Shown here one piece after another: positions 1-8,685 of a DNA stretch of 64,000 nt; within the stretch, counting starts at the first letter, position 1, and the number at the start of each line of letters is the position of its first letter. The DNA lies in the NCBI GenBank assembly GCA_026014705.1, contig JAOZHU010000025.1, positions 62,001-126,000 on the forward strand, read 5' to 3'. This DNA is from Candidatus Bathyarchaeota archaeon (GTDB lineage: Archaea; Thermoproteota; Bathyarchaeia; Bathyarchaeales; Bathycorpusculaceae). Position numbers and translations under genes: made by a program. The notes beneath the pieces were generated by a model. The model was not told the origin of the DNA and made no database searches. It saw only the letters and a list, made by a program, of their open reading frames with translations.

Positions 1-1
1 C

Positions 2-283
2 AACAACTGGACCAAATTCACCCTCACAATCAACGGCATCGACCCACTAACAGGCACTGTACGACGCTCAATGATGAGGCAGATGCAATTTAACCCGTTC
101 AAAATAACAGAAGACCTAACAGGCACCACAAGCGATAGCGTGACCAAAGCAGATTTAGCCGCAGTGGCAAAATGCTACGGCAACATGCCAGGCTGGGGCA
201 ACTACGAGCAAAAAATGGACTTCAACTTCAACTACAGAATAGACATAGCCGACTTGGCAACCGTCGCAGCCAACGTGCAATAA
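2..283 (+). CDS. C-terminal end of a secreted dockerin-like repeat protein (partial)
   Basis: The reading frame is open to the left edge and stops with TAA, so only about the last 93 residues are present. The last 50 residues look like a type I dockerin-like tandem: an Asp-rich loop followed by KADLAAVAKCYG, then a second DFNFNYRIDIADLATVAANV. Such duplicated Ca-binding loop-helix units end many large archaeal surface proteins and normally bind cohesins, although cohesins are rarely found in these archaea. The upstream part (function, signal peptide) lies outside the window. The dockerin-like call rests on motif pattern only. Confidence 0.6.
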   Translation, partial: NNWTKFTLTINGIDPLTGTVRRSMMRQMQFNPFKITEDLTGTTSDSVTKADLAAVAKCYGNMPGWGNYEQKMDFNFNYRIDIADLATVAANVQ

Positions 284-344
284 ACAACACCAGCCACTCA
301 ACCCCTCTTTTTTCACAAACAAAAACACACATATGCTTACTAAG

Positions 345-734
345 CTATCTGGAGCCGCTGGCACATAGTTTTTTGATGAAATCCTCACGCAGCGGATAAA
401 AAACATCAAGCATCACAAACGGTTCATCTCCAATGCACACGTCACTGTGAGGCGTGCTAGCAGGAATACAATAAAAATCACCTTTCTTGACAACGCGTTC
501 TTCCTCGCCGATTTTCAAAAGCGCCTGGCCACTGTAAACCACGCCGATTTGCTCATGCGGGTGAGAATGCGTTGGAACACTGTGACTGGGCAGAGTGGCG
601 TTGAGAACCATCATCATCTTCTCGCCATGCAACCCCGTCAAAATCGTAGTTTCCAAACCTTCCATTTGCCGAAACTTCGGCGCGTTCTGCAGGTCGATGA
701 AATACGGTGGTGAGGGTTTCTTCATAATTTTCAT
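345..734 (-). CDS. Small cupin-fold protein
   Basis: Single-domain cupin of about 129 residues. Both cupin motifs are visible: THSHPHEQIGVVYSG supplies two His and the Glu of motif 1, and GDFYCIPASTPH supplies the His of motif 2, so a metal-binding beta-barrel is expected. The ligand is unknown; such proteins range from sugar isomerases to dioxygenases and polyketide-cyclase-like proteins. Two alternative ATGs lie 15 bases upstream and 9 bases downstream. I prefer the one at 734 because a TATA-like TTTAAAAA (about 761-769, minus strand) sits about 27 bases upstream of it, which fits a leaderless transcript. Confidence 0.7.
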   Translation of the reverse strand: MKIMKKPSPPYFIDLQNAPKFRQMEGLETTILTGLHGEKMMMVLNATLPSHSVPTHSHPHEQIGVVYSGQALLKIGEEERVVKKGDFYCIPASTPHSDVCIGDEPFVMLDVFYPLREDFIKKLCASGSR

Positions 735-887
735 CTTCGATAATCTCATAGCAGCAAGTGTTTTTAAACGTATACACGCATGAAGAATAAACAGAGCCTT
801 TCCAGCAACTTAACTTATTTACTTGTTACCCATAATAGCTTGAAACACACAACACACCATAACCACACAGAGGAGGTGAAAAGCAGT

Positions 888-1808
888 ATGGAAGAAAGAA
901 AAACAAGAACCTTTTGGTCTCCTAGAAAAAGCACATTCCTAATAGTGACATTGGTATTCCTACTCATTTTTTCAATAGGATTCGGCTTCTCCATGCTGGT
1001 CTCAGTCGGAGTGGGACACGCCGTAATACTGGTGGACCCACTCACGAAATCAACAAGCGACCCGACGATTGGACCAGCATACGTACTGAAGGCACCGTGG
1101 GTTACCGCCGTTGATGTTTACTACGCAACTGACACGTTTGAAGACACAATCGCTTGTTTCTCGTCAGACCAACTTGAAATGCAAATCCAAATCCTAGTCC
1201 GATGGTCACTGAACCCAGACAAACTGAAAGACCTCTACAGCAACTACCCCAGACTAAACTATAAACAAGCAGCAATCGAATCCATAATGGCAGAAACCAT
1301 AAGACTAGTAACCAAAAACTTCACCGCCCTCCAAACAATAGAATTCCGAGACATAGTAAGAAACCAAATCGAAACCACCGTCCGCCAAGAAGTAGATTCT
1401 GAACCGTCACTCGCTGGAGCCCTAACCAACTTCGAATTCGACCTGAGAAACATAGGTTACCCCGCAAAATACACCGCTGCCATAGAAGACAAACTCGTAG
1501 CTGAGCAACAGAAAATCCAAGCAGATTTCGAGAAGCAACGGATACTGATATTAGCCAACGCAACAGCCCAAGAAGTAATAATCAAAGCCTCGGGCGAAGC
1601 AGAAGCCAAAGTAATTGAAGCAAACGCGACAAGGCAAGCCATTGAACTCGTCTTATCCTCAGTAGGGCAAAATGGAAACGAAACACGAATCGCCGAACTT
1701 TACCTGTGGGTCCAAGCACTACAGAAAATCGCGCCCGACATAGACATACTCATAGTAGGCTCAGAAGGAACCCCCGTACTAATCCCAGCAAACTCCACCA
1801 AACCCTAA
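888..1808 (+). CDS. SPFH/band 7 (prohibitin-stomatin family) membrane protein
   Basis: About 306 residues. One N-terminal membrane segment (about residues 15-38, hydrophobic, ending GFGFSMLVSVGVG) is followed by a band 7 domain and a long charged coiled coil (EDKLVAEQQKIQADFEKQR, then Ala/Glu-rich heptads), the classic layout of stomatin/prohibitin scaffold proteins that oligomerise at membranes. The start was chosen at the ATG behind a strong AGGAGGTG at 871-878; an in-frame ATG 108 bases upstream has no such site. It probably organises membrane microdomains or partners a protease. No NfeD or protease neighbour is visible, so the partner is unknown. Confidence 0.8.
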   Translation: MEERKTRTFWSPRKSTFLIVTLVFLLIFSIGFGFSMLVSVGVGHAVILVDPLTKSTSDPTIGPAYVLKAPWVTAVDVYYATDTFEDTIACFSSDQLEMQIQILVRWSLNPDKLKDLYSNYPRLNYKQAAIESIMAETIRLVTKNFTALQTIEFRDIVRNQIETTVRQEVDSEPSLAGALTNFEFDLRNIGYPAKYTAAIEDKLVAEQQKIQADFEKQRILILANATAQEVIIKASGEAEAKVIEANATRQAIELVLSSVGQNGNETRIAELYLWVQALQKIAPDIDILIVGSEGTPVLIPANSTKP

Positions 1809-1905
1809 TTTCTCACACCAAAAATTTTTCTTAAAACAAACAGAAAGTTAAAAACCACAACCACACAATGGTAAGACAGAACAAGCAAAACAGAAACGGT
1901 CACTC

Positions 1906-2073
1906 ATGAAGAAAACAAACCCACAAACAACAGACCCAGTTACATTGCCCTGCGGTTGCATATACCAAGACAAAGGCTGGATGCTAACCCGCATAAACGA
2001 ATGCGACTACCACAAACGGCGAAGAACAGCAAAACGCCCAAGCAAACCCAAAGCTGAATGCGTGAGACCTTGA
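1906..2073 (+). CDS. Small Cys-containing basic protein, translationally coupled to the next gene
   Basis: A 55-residue ORF starting ATG. It contains LPCGCIY early, a further Cys in RINECDYHKRRR and one near the C-terminus (AECVRP), so a small metal-binding fold is possible; the C-terminal half is strongly basic. Its stop overlaps the ATG of the downstream membrane-protein gene (TGATG), typical of translational coupling, which is the main support for it being real. I do not recognise a family. Confidence 0.45.
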   Translation: MKKTNPQTTDPVTLPCGCIYQDKGWMLTRINECDYHKRRRTAKRPSKPKAECVRP

Positions 2074-2429
2074 TGAAAAACCACGAAAAGAGCAAGACAA
2101 AAGCCCTGCTAAGACAGCTAGCGTTGTGCAGCATCTACGCGCTGGCAGTTTTGCTGATTGATTTTGCAATTATCCTATTGCTGAAAGTCGAATCGGCACG
2201 GGTTACTTCGTCTCTGTCGCTCATAGGACTACTTGAAGGAGGAACAGCATTAATCATCGGAAGCGCAGTCGCCATGTACTCCCCAATGCTTACCAAGGCA
2301 GGAGAAATAATCTTCCGCTCTGAAACATGGGACGCAAAACGACGAAAACAAGTGGAGCACCAAGGAAAAACACTCATCACCACAGGAGCAATATTGGTGC
2401 TTGCAGCACTCGTGGTATCCGCCCTGTAA
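2073..2429 (+). CDS. Small multi-spanning membrane protein, unknown function
   Basis: About 118 residues: a short basic N-terminus, a helix around ALCSIYALAVLLIDFAIILL, a second hydrophobic stretch (GLLEGGTALIIGSAVAMY), a charged cytoplasmic loop (FRSETWDAKRRKQVEHQGK) and a C-terminal helix. An in-frame ATG lies 15 bases upstream at 2058, but the coupled TGATG start explains translation from the preceding small ORF. No family recognised. It is convergent with the solute-binding-protein gene. Confidence 0.6.
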   Translation: MKNHEKSKTKALLRQLALCSIYALAVLLIDFAIILLLKVESARVTSSLSLIGLLEGGTALIIGSAVAMYSPMLTKAGEIIFRSETWDAKRRKQVEHQGKTLITTGAILVLAALVVSAL

Positions 2430-2556
2430 ATCCTCAAAAAAGCAGTTACCCTAAAATTTACCAGCAGCCTCCTTGAGCAGCAGGAGTTCCCCTCAGAACC
2501 GCAACTACGCAACCATTCACTAAACAAAAAAAAGAAAAAGAGATTTTTATTTCGCG

Positions 2557-4425
2557 CTAGCGCCGCTTTTTAAGAGCGTACATCGCTACAACGGCAACTA
2601 CCACTACCACCACGATGACGGCAATGTACAAGCCATACTGCTGCAAGAAATCGCCTGCAGGTGGCGCAACGCCTGTATCGTAGCCAGCCGCTGCCAACAG
2701 AGACTTAGCCAAAGTAACGTCATACGAGTAAGGCTCAAGCGACGTATCGTACCCAGCAGTGACGCGCGTAATCGGCGTCGTCAAGCCCGGGCTACCGTAG
2801 CCTGCAATTATCGTGTCAATTATCTGCTGCCGAGGTATCAAGTGGCTAATTGCCTGCCTAACGTAACGAGCGGCTTCAGCGGCTCTTGACGGGTTCTGCT
2901 TGCCAAGCGGCGTGTCAACTCCTGTTCCAAAGACGGGATGCCTCATGTTGAATCCGAGTTCCTGGACGCCGAACGCATCATAGCTTACGTAGTCACCCCA
3001 CGGCTTCTCAATGCTTGAAAGCTTTGTCTCTAAGTGGTACTGAGAATCTAATACGTCAACCACACCTGTTTTAAGAGCAGATAATGCAGCGTCAGAAGAT
3101 TCTATGTGTTGCACATACAGAACTTCTATTCCGAATGTTCCCTTGCCTTCCAACTCGGCCTTATTCCAGTAATTGGTATTCTTCGTCAGCACGTTAGCGG
3201 CTGTCGTCGGGTCATACGCAGCGTACACATATGGACCTGTGCCTATTGGACCATAAGCAGTGTACGAGCCGACCGTGTAGCTACCTGACGCAGTGTTGAA
3301 GGCATGAGTCTTCCAGTTTGCTGGCGCGACGTTTTGCAAGACATGCTTCGGAATTATGTGGTAGCTAAGGATGCTCTCAACGAAATACGCATAGATCTTC
3401 GGCAGTCTGAACACAACAGTGTTCGAGTCAACAACCTCAACGTTCTCAGGTCCGCCTATGATTTCCTTAATAAAAGCACCCACTGGTGATGAAACCGCGT
3501 CGTTCATGAAAGAATCATACGTGAATTTAACGTCGTCAGCAGTAAAGTCCACACCGTCATGCCACTTCACACCCTGCCTCAGATGCACTGTCCATGTCTT
3601 CTGGTCAGATGCCACTTCCCAGCTTGTAGCAAGCGCTGGCACCATTTTGAAGTCAATTAGGTCCCACCTTTCGGCAAGGCTGTCAAACACGTTGTCATAA
3701 ACCGTCAAGTCGTAGTATGAAGTGCTCAGCAGCGGGTTCAGACCTTCAGATGGAGCGGGGCCTGTTTGGGCAACAACTATCGTAGTCTGAGTGGAGCCAG
3801 AAGCTAATTTCCAGTTTTTCACTCTTGGCCAAGCGGGATAGTGATACGCCGTAAATGGTTCTTTTTGCAGTGCTGTCGGGTCGAAGGCAACAACTTCCTT
3901 TGTGTATAATATGGTAGCGCATGGCTGCTCATCATAAGCTAATTTTTGCCATTCTTTGACGTACTGAAGCCGCTTATTCAAATCAGGCTCTTCCTTGATT
4001 AATCTGCCCAGCCGGTCGTTCTCAGCGTTATTCCACAGGTAGTAGTTCTGTCCCGTCGGCGGAAACTGGCTGCTGTCAAACATCGGGAAGGGATCTGGAT
4101 CCACACCCATAGCGTAGCCGACAAACAGCGCGTCGAAGCCTCCTTCATCGTAAGTCTTGCCCACGGTGTCTTCGTCTGGCGTTAGAGCCCTGCTGTACAC
4201 CGTGTCCCAGTCCAGTTCTACCCTTACTGCGTCGATTCCAACCTCGTCCAAACTGTTTTCCACTATTTGAGCCCACGCTTTTCTGGACGGGTTTGGACCT
4301 GGAACGATCAATGTGATTTTAAAGTAAGGCGCGCTTTGACTCTGGACGAACATTATGCCTGGCAGCGAAAATAAGCTTAGCACTAGCAGCGAACAAAAGA
4401 GCAATGTTTTGGTTTTGGCGGTCAA
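2557..4425 (-). CDS. Oligopeptide ABC importer solute-binding protein with permuted domain order
   Basis: 622 residues, SBP_bac_5 (DppA/OppA) family, secreted and membrane-anchored: N-terminal signal peptide (LLFCSLLVLSLFSLPGIMF) and a C-terminal Val-rich membrane helix followed by KKRR. Residues about 35-190 match what is normally the C-terminal lobe (FKITLIVPGPNPSRKAW, DPDPFPMFDSSQFPPTG, EWQKLAYDEQP). The usual N-terminal lobe follows (TSYYDLTVYDNVFDSL, LRQGVKWHDGVDFTADDVKF, GPIGTGPYVY), and the chain ends just after AKSLLAAAGYDTG, where the C-terminal lobe would normally begin. The halves thus appear circularly permuted. It is divergent from dppBCDF and presumably delivers peptides to it. 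Confidence 0.9.
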   Translation of the reverse strand: MTAKTKTLLFCSLLVLSLFSLPGIMFVQSQSAPYFKITLIVPGPNPSRKAWAQIVENSLDEVGIDAVRVELDWDTVYSRALTPDEDTVGKTYDEGGFDALFVGYAMGVDPDPFPMFDSSQFPPTGQNYYLWNNAENDRLGRLIKEEPDLNKRLQYVKEWQKLAYDEQPCATILYTKEVVAFDPTALQKEPFTAYHYPAWPRVKNWKLASGSTQTTIVVAQTGPAPSEGLNPLLSTSYYDLTVYDNVFDSLAERWDLIDFKMVPALATSWEVASDQKTWTVHLRQGVKWHDGVDFTADDVKFTYDSFMNDAVSSPVGAFIKEIIGGPENVEVVDSNTVVFRLPKIYAYFVESILSYHIIPKHVLQNVAPANWKTHAFNTASGSYTVGSYTAYGPIGTGPYVYAAYDPTTAANVLTKNTNYWNKAELEGKGTFGIEVLYVQHIESSDAALSALKTGVVDVLDSQYHLETKLSSIEKPWGDYVSYDAFGVQELGFNMRHPVFGTGVDTPLGKQNPSRAAEAARYVRQAISHLIPRQQIIDTIIAGYGSPGLTTPITRVTAGYDTSLEPYSYDVTLAKSLLAAAGYDTGVAPPAGDFLQQYGLYIAVIVVVVVVAVVAMYALKKRR

Positions 4426-4463
4426 CTCTATTGTAACCTCCAGCGACTATGTTTCTAGGTTTT

Positions 4464-4473
4464 GCTTTATAAC
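4464..4473 (-). promoter_or_regulatory. TATA box of the solute-binding protein gene
   Basis: On the minus strand GTTATAAAGC lies about 40 bases upstream of the ATG at 4425, a good archaeal TATA element. The divergent dppB TATA lies about 90 bases away, so the two transcripts share one short regulatory region. Confidence 0.5.
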
Positions 4474-4554
4474 ATTTGCCATGAATTCGGGTGGCTGTTG
4501 CTGTAAATGCAAAAGAACATGCTAGCTACGGGCTGTTGCTTTTTCTTAAACAAA

Positions 4555-4563
4555 CTTTATATA
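4555..4563 (+). promoter_or_regulatory. TATA box of the dppBCDF operon
   Basis: CTTTATATAATTAG lies about 37-45 bases upstream of the TTG start of dppB, with a GGGGGAG ribosome-binding site between. Position and sequence fit an archaeal core promoter for the four-gene transporter operon. Confidence 0.55.
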
Positions 4564-4599
4564 ATTAGCGCACGAACAGGAATCGATTAGGGGGAGACC

Positions 4600-5640
4600 T
4601 TGTCAATTAAGAGAAAGGTTTTGCATTTTTTTCCAACACGGGTTGCGCATGCAGTGCAAAGTCCTTTGGCAAAGTACGTTCTCAGAAGACTGTTGTATTT
4701 GATTCCGTTGTTCTTTGGAATTCTGATTTTGGTTTTTGTTGCCACGCGGCTGGCAGGTGACCCTGTTAAGCTGATGACCGGGTTGAACCCTCGAATAACA
4801 GCAGAAGCCAGAGAGAGACTAACTCAATATTACGGTTTGGATCAACCTTTGTATTATCAATTCGCAAAATTCTTGTGGGAGCTCTTCCAAGGTAACTTGG
4901 GTAACTCTTACGCGCTTAGAGGCGGCACGCCGGTAACTACGCTCATCGGCGACTACGCTTGGGAAACATTCAAGCTTCAACTAGCAGCGCTTTTCTTTTC
5001 ACTGGTAATAGCAATTCCAATAGGCGTGATGTCAGCTAGACGGCAATATTCCAAATTAGATGTCTCTGTCACGACAACTTCACTAGTAGGCACTTGTATC
5101 CCTATTTTCTACATGGGTATAGTCACTATATTGATATTTTCTTACTTCTTAGGCTGGTTCCCGTATGGGCAAGCACACTCGCTTGAACCTTCACGTTACC
5201 CGTTTGGAAGCTATACTTTGGATGAATTGTGGCATCTTGCTTTGCCGACTGCTGTTTTAACTTTCGCAACACTTGCCCCAGTCGTGCTTCTTGTTCGGTC
5301 AAGCATGCTTGAAATCCTGAGACAAGATTACATACTTGCGGCTAGAGCCAGCGGCTTAAGCGAAAGAACAGTAGTCTACAAGCACGCGTTAAGAAACGCC
5401 CTGATTCCAGTTGTGACGTATGTGGGCCTTTACTTTGGCGGCATGCTTGCAGGCGCGCCTATAACTGAAACAGTTTTTAACTGGCCTGGAGTTGGCCGCC
5501 TGTATGTTGAGGCTACTGCAAAACTTGATTTTCCGTTGATTATGGGAATTACGGTGTTCATTACCTTGATGGTTCTTGTTGCCAACCTGATAACGGACAT
5601 AACCTATGCGTACATTGACCCAAGAATAAGAATTGAGTGA
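4600..5640 (+). CDS. dppB: Peptide ABC transporter permease, DppB type
   Basis: 346 residues. Six-helix permease of the DppB/OppB family with the N-terminal RRLLYLIPLFFGILILVF helix and the cytoplasmic EAA loop RASGLSERTVVYKHALRNAL that docks the ATPase. The start is TTG behind GGGGGAG at about 4590-4596. It forms a heterodimeric channel with DppC, encoded directly downstream. The family imports di/oligopeptides, or in some archaea oligosaccharides; substrate cannot be fixed from sequence, though nearby peptidases make peptides the natural guess. Confidence 0.93.
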   Translation: MSIKRKVLHFFPTRVAHAVQSPLAKYVLRRLLYLIPLFFGILILVFVATRLAGDPVKLMTGLNPRITAEARERLTQYYGLDQPLYYQFAKFLWELFQGNLGNSYALRGGTPVTTLIGDYAWETFKLQLAALFFSLVIAIPIGVMSARRQYSKLDVSVTTTSLVGTCIPIFYMGIVTILIFSYFLGWFPYGQAHSLEPSRYPFGSYTLDELWHLALPTAVLTFATLAPVVLLVRSSMLEILRQDYILAARASGLSERTVVYKHALRNALIPVVTYVGLYFGGMLAGAPITETVFNWPGVGRLYVEATAKLDFPLIMGITVFITLMVLVANLITDITYAYIDPRIRIE

Positions 5641-5659
5641 TGCCGAAATAGGTGATTAC

Positions 5660-6595
5660 ATGAAAATAAGGAAATCAAAGAAAAATGTGCCCGTAAGACA
5701 AGCAGAAACCAAGCAGAAAAAAGGCGTGAGCCAATGGAGCATAGCATGGCGCCGCTTCAAGAAGAACAAGGCTGCCTTAGCGGGGCTAGTCATCATCGGG
5801 GCGATAGTGTTTATGGCAATTTTCAGCCCATTAATCGCGCGTTATCCTCTGAATTATCTCGCAAGTCTCAAAGAAGAAGGCAAGATCAGGATGCCGCCCT
5901 CTGCGAGGTACATTTTTGGTACAGATTATGTCGGTCGCGACGTATTCAGCCAAATCGTCTATGGGGCTGGAAATGTGCTGTACGTTGGATTCGGAGCAGC
6001 AGCAATTGCGATGTCGCTGGCAATCGTGATAGGGCTGATTTCTGGATACATCGGCGGGATTGTGGATAACTTGTTGATGCGGATTACGGAAATTTTCCTT
6101 GTTATACCGTTTCTCCTCATCTTGCTGGTTTTCCTGAAAGTTGCCACAACATTGGCGCCTTCTGGTGTTGGTGGACTCTCAACAGTGACACTCATGATTG
6201 GGTTGTTCTCGTGGGCGGCTAACGCGCGGATTATTCGAGGAGAAGTGCTACGTGTGAAGCAGAACGAGTATATTGAAGCCTCAATGTCGCTTGGCGCCAG
6301 CAAATGGCGAATTATGTTCAGACATGTGCTTCCCAACGTTTTGCATGTGGTAATAGTTTTAACCACGCTTCAGATAGCAACTGCAATCTTGGTTGAGGCA
6401 GCAGTGAGTTTCCTCGGATTCGGCGACCCGAACAGCATCACTTGGGGGCAGCAACTCCAAGGAGCAAGCGAAGCGGTGAAAGAAGCATGGTGGGAAGGAG
6501 TTTTCCCAGGCTTATTCATAACCTTGCTAGTTCTCGGATTTAGTTTACTGGGAAACGGCTTGAGGGATGCTCTTGATCCGAGACTCAGAGAATAG
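5660..6595 (+). CDS. dppC: Peptide ABC transporter permease, DppC type
   Basis: About 311 residues. The N-terminal WRRFKKNKAALAGLVII segment (OppC_N) is followed by the permease domain with the EAA loop EASMSLGASKWRIMFRHVLPN and a conserved SFLGFGDP. I chose the ATG behind AGGTGAT; an in-frame TTG at 5633 would overlap dppB by 8 bases and also lies in frame. It partners DppB as the second half of the channel. Confidence 0.93.
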   Translation: MKIRKSKKNVPVRQAETKQKKGVSQWSIAWRRFKKNKAALAGLVIIGAIVFMAIFSPLIARYPLNYLASLKEEGKIRMPPSARYIFGTDYVGRDVFSQIVYGAGNVLYVGFGAAAIAMSLAIVIGLISGYIGGIVDNLLMRITEIFLVIPFLLILLVFLKVATTLAPSGVGGLSTVTLMIGLFSWAANARIIRGEVLRVKQNEYIEASMSLGASKWRIMFRHVLPNVLHVVIVLTTLQIATAILVEAAVSFLGFGDPNSITWGQQLQGASEAVKEAWWEGVFPGLFITLLVLGFSLLGNGLRDALDPRLRE

Positions 6596-6616
6596 AAACA
6601 CGGATGGGAAACAGCA

Positions 6617-7615
6617 ATGACAAATGAACTCTTGAAGATAGAGAACCTTAAGACTTACTTCGATACGTGGGCAGGCGTGGTTAAAGCGGTTGATGGCGTC
6701 AGCCTCAACGTTAAACAGGGAGAAACATTGGGGCTAGTGGGCGAATCAGGGTCTGGAAAATCCGTTACAGCGCTGTCTATCCTCCGAATTGTTCCCCGTC
6801 CTGGGAAAATAGTTGACGGACGCATTCTGTATAAAGGAGAAAGCCTCCTCGAGAAAAAAGAGAATGAAATGCAGAAAATCCGCGGAAAAGAAATCGCTTA
6901 CATCTTTCAAGACCCAGCAACATCGCTAAACCCAGTTTTCAGCATTGCAGACCAACTGGTTGAAATCATACGGCACCACCAGAACCTCAGCAAACAGGAA
7001 GCACTAGAACGAGCAATCGATTTGTTCAAGCTTGTTGAGATACCTGACCCAGAAGTGAAAATATGGAACTACCCGCATCAGCTAAGTGGAGGCATGAAAC
7101 AACGCATCGCAGTTGCCCGAGCCTTATCCTGCCAGCCGAGCCTGCTGCTCGCTGATGAACCTACAACGAACTTGGACGTTACAATTCAAGCTCAAATCCT
7201 CGAGTTAATGAAGAACTTGAAGAAGAAACTGGGCATGTCCATGATATTAATCACACATGACATGGGCGTTGTCGCTGGCGTGGCTGACAGAATATCAGTC
7301 CTGTACGCGGGAAGAGTCTGCGAATCTGCAAGCGCCAGAACCATATTTTACAACCCGAAACACCCCTATACTGTTGCACTTTTGACCGCTGTTCCAAACT
7401 TGGCTATTAAACGAGAAAAACTCAAAGTCATACCTGGAACTATTCCAAACTTGATAGAGCCGCCATCAGGATGCAGATTCCACCCGCGCTGCGAGTACGC
7501 TCAACCTGCCTGCAGCCAAGAAGTGCCACCGCTTGTAGAAATAGAGCCAGAGCACTATGTTGCGTGCTTGCGTGCAAAAGAAATTGATGTTAAGTCACCT
7601 CTCAGGGCTGAATGA
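6617..7615 (+). CDS. dppD: Peptide ABC transporter ATP-binding subunit, DppD type
   Basis: 332 residues. Walker A GESGSGKS, Q-loop FQDPATSLNP, signature LSGGMKQRIAVARAL, Walker B LLLADEPTTNLD and switch His in LITHDMGVV are all present. The C-terminal oligopeptide-transporter extension has the usual Cys cluster (GCRFHPRCEYAQPACS and a later VACL), which binds an Fe-S cluster in homologues. It powers import together with DppF. Confidence 0.95.
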   Translation: MTNELLKIENLKTYFDTWAGVVKAVDGVSLNVKQGETLGLVGESGSGKSVTALSILRIVPRPGKIVDGRILYKGESLLEKKENEMQKIRGKEIAYIFQDPATSLNPVFSIADQLVEIIRHHQNLSKQEALERAIDLFKLVEIPDPEVKIWNYPHQLSGGMKQRIAVARALSCQPSLLLADEPTTNLDVTIQAQILELMKNLKKKLGMSMILITHDMGVVAGVADRISVLYAGRVCESASARTIFYNPKHPYTVALLTAVPNLAIKREKLKVIPGTIPNLIEPPSGCRFHPRCEYAQPACSQEVPPLVEIEPEHYVACLRAKEIDVKSPLRAE

Positions 7616-7616
7616 A

Positions 7617-8615
7617 ATGAGTGAAAAACCAATTCTGGAAGTCAAGAACCTCGTTAAACACTTTCCAATCACAGCAAAAGGAGTTTTGCTGAAGAAACAA
7701 ATCGGCGTTGTGCACGCAGTTGACGGCATAAGCTTCTCAGTGCACAAGGGAGAAACCTACGGTCTGGTAGGCGAAAGCGGATGCGGAAAAACATCCACGG
7801 CAAGAGCAATATTGTATTTGGATTCGCCGACTGAGGGCGAAATCTACTTTGAAGGCGAAGAAATAGGTAAAATCTTCAAATCAAAAAACAAAAAAGAAAT
7901 TCTGAAACTGCGGCGCAAGATGCAATACGTTTTTCAAAATCCCTATGCATCGCTCGACCCAAGGATGACAGTAGCAGACATAATCATGGAGCCCTTAGCG
8001 ATTCACCAACATGTTCCCAGAGACAAATGGCACGACAGACTTTACGAGTTACTCGAACTCGTGGGTTTAGAAGACTATCATGCAGAAAGATACCCGCACG
8101 AATTCAGCGGCGGTCAGCGACAGAGAATCTGCATTGCGCGCGCTTTAGCCGTGGAACCTCAGCTTCTGATCGCAGACGAGCCTGTAGCCTCACTGGATGT
8201 TTCGGTGCGAGCGCAAATATTGAACTTACTGCAGGAACTGCAACGGAAACTCAAAATCACTTACCTTTATATTTCGCATGATTTGAGCACAGTCAGGCAC
8301 ATCTGCAACCGCGTGGCTGTTATGTATTTGGGCAAATTTGTGGAAATAGCGGATACAGATGACCTCTTTAACTCGCCGCTTCACCCTTACACGCAAGCGT
8401 TGATGTCTGCAATTCCGATTCCAGACCCTGACGCAACCAAAAAAAGCCGAATCGTGCTGCCCGGGGAAGTCCCAAGTCCAATAAACCCGCCTTCAGGCTG
8501 CAGGTTCCAGCCGAGATGTATCTACGCGGCAGAGCATAGTTGCGTGGAGCATGCACCTCAACTGGTTGAAGTGGGCAAAGGGCACTTGGTAGCCTGCGAA
8601 AGAGCCTGCAGCTGA
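7617..8615 (+). CDS. dppF: Peptide ABC transporter ATP-binding subunit, DppF type
   Basis: 332 residues from ATG one base after the dppD stop. Walker A GESGCGKT, Q-loop FQNPYASLDP, signature FSGGQRQRICIARAL, Walker B LLIADEPVASLD and LYISHDLSTV are intact. The C-terminal extension carries Cys residues (GCRFQPRCIYAAEHSC and VACERAC) as in DppD. It is the last gene of the operon; the next gene is convergent. Confidence 0.95.
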   Translation: MSEKPILEVKNLVKHFPITAKGVLLKKQIGVVHAVDGISFSVHKGETYGLVGESGCGKTSTARAILYLDSPTEGEIYFEGEEIGKIFKSKNKKEILKLRRKMQYVFQNPYASLDPRMTVADIIMEPLAIHQHVPRDKWHDRLYELLELVGLEDYHAERYPHEFSGGQRQRICIARALAVEPQLLIADEPVASLDVSVRAQILNLLQELQRKLKITYLYISHDLSTVRHICNRVAVMYLGKFVEIADTDDLFNSPLHPYTQALMSAIPIPDPDATKKSRIVLPGEVPSPINPPSGCRFQPRCIYAAEHSCVEHAPQLVEVGKGHLVACERACS

Positions 8616-8685
8616 TAGATGCAGGGTGCATATCTGCGAGTTTAGGAATGAAGCGGCTGAACTGCTCACAGCGGCGAGTTGATAC

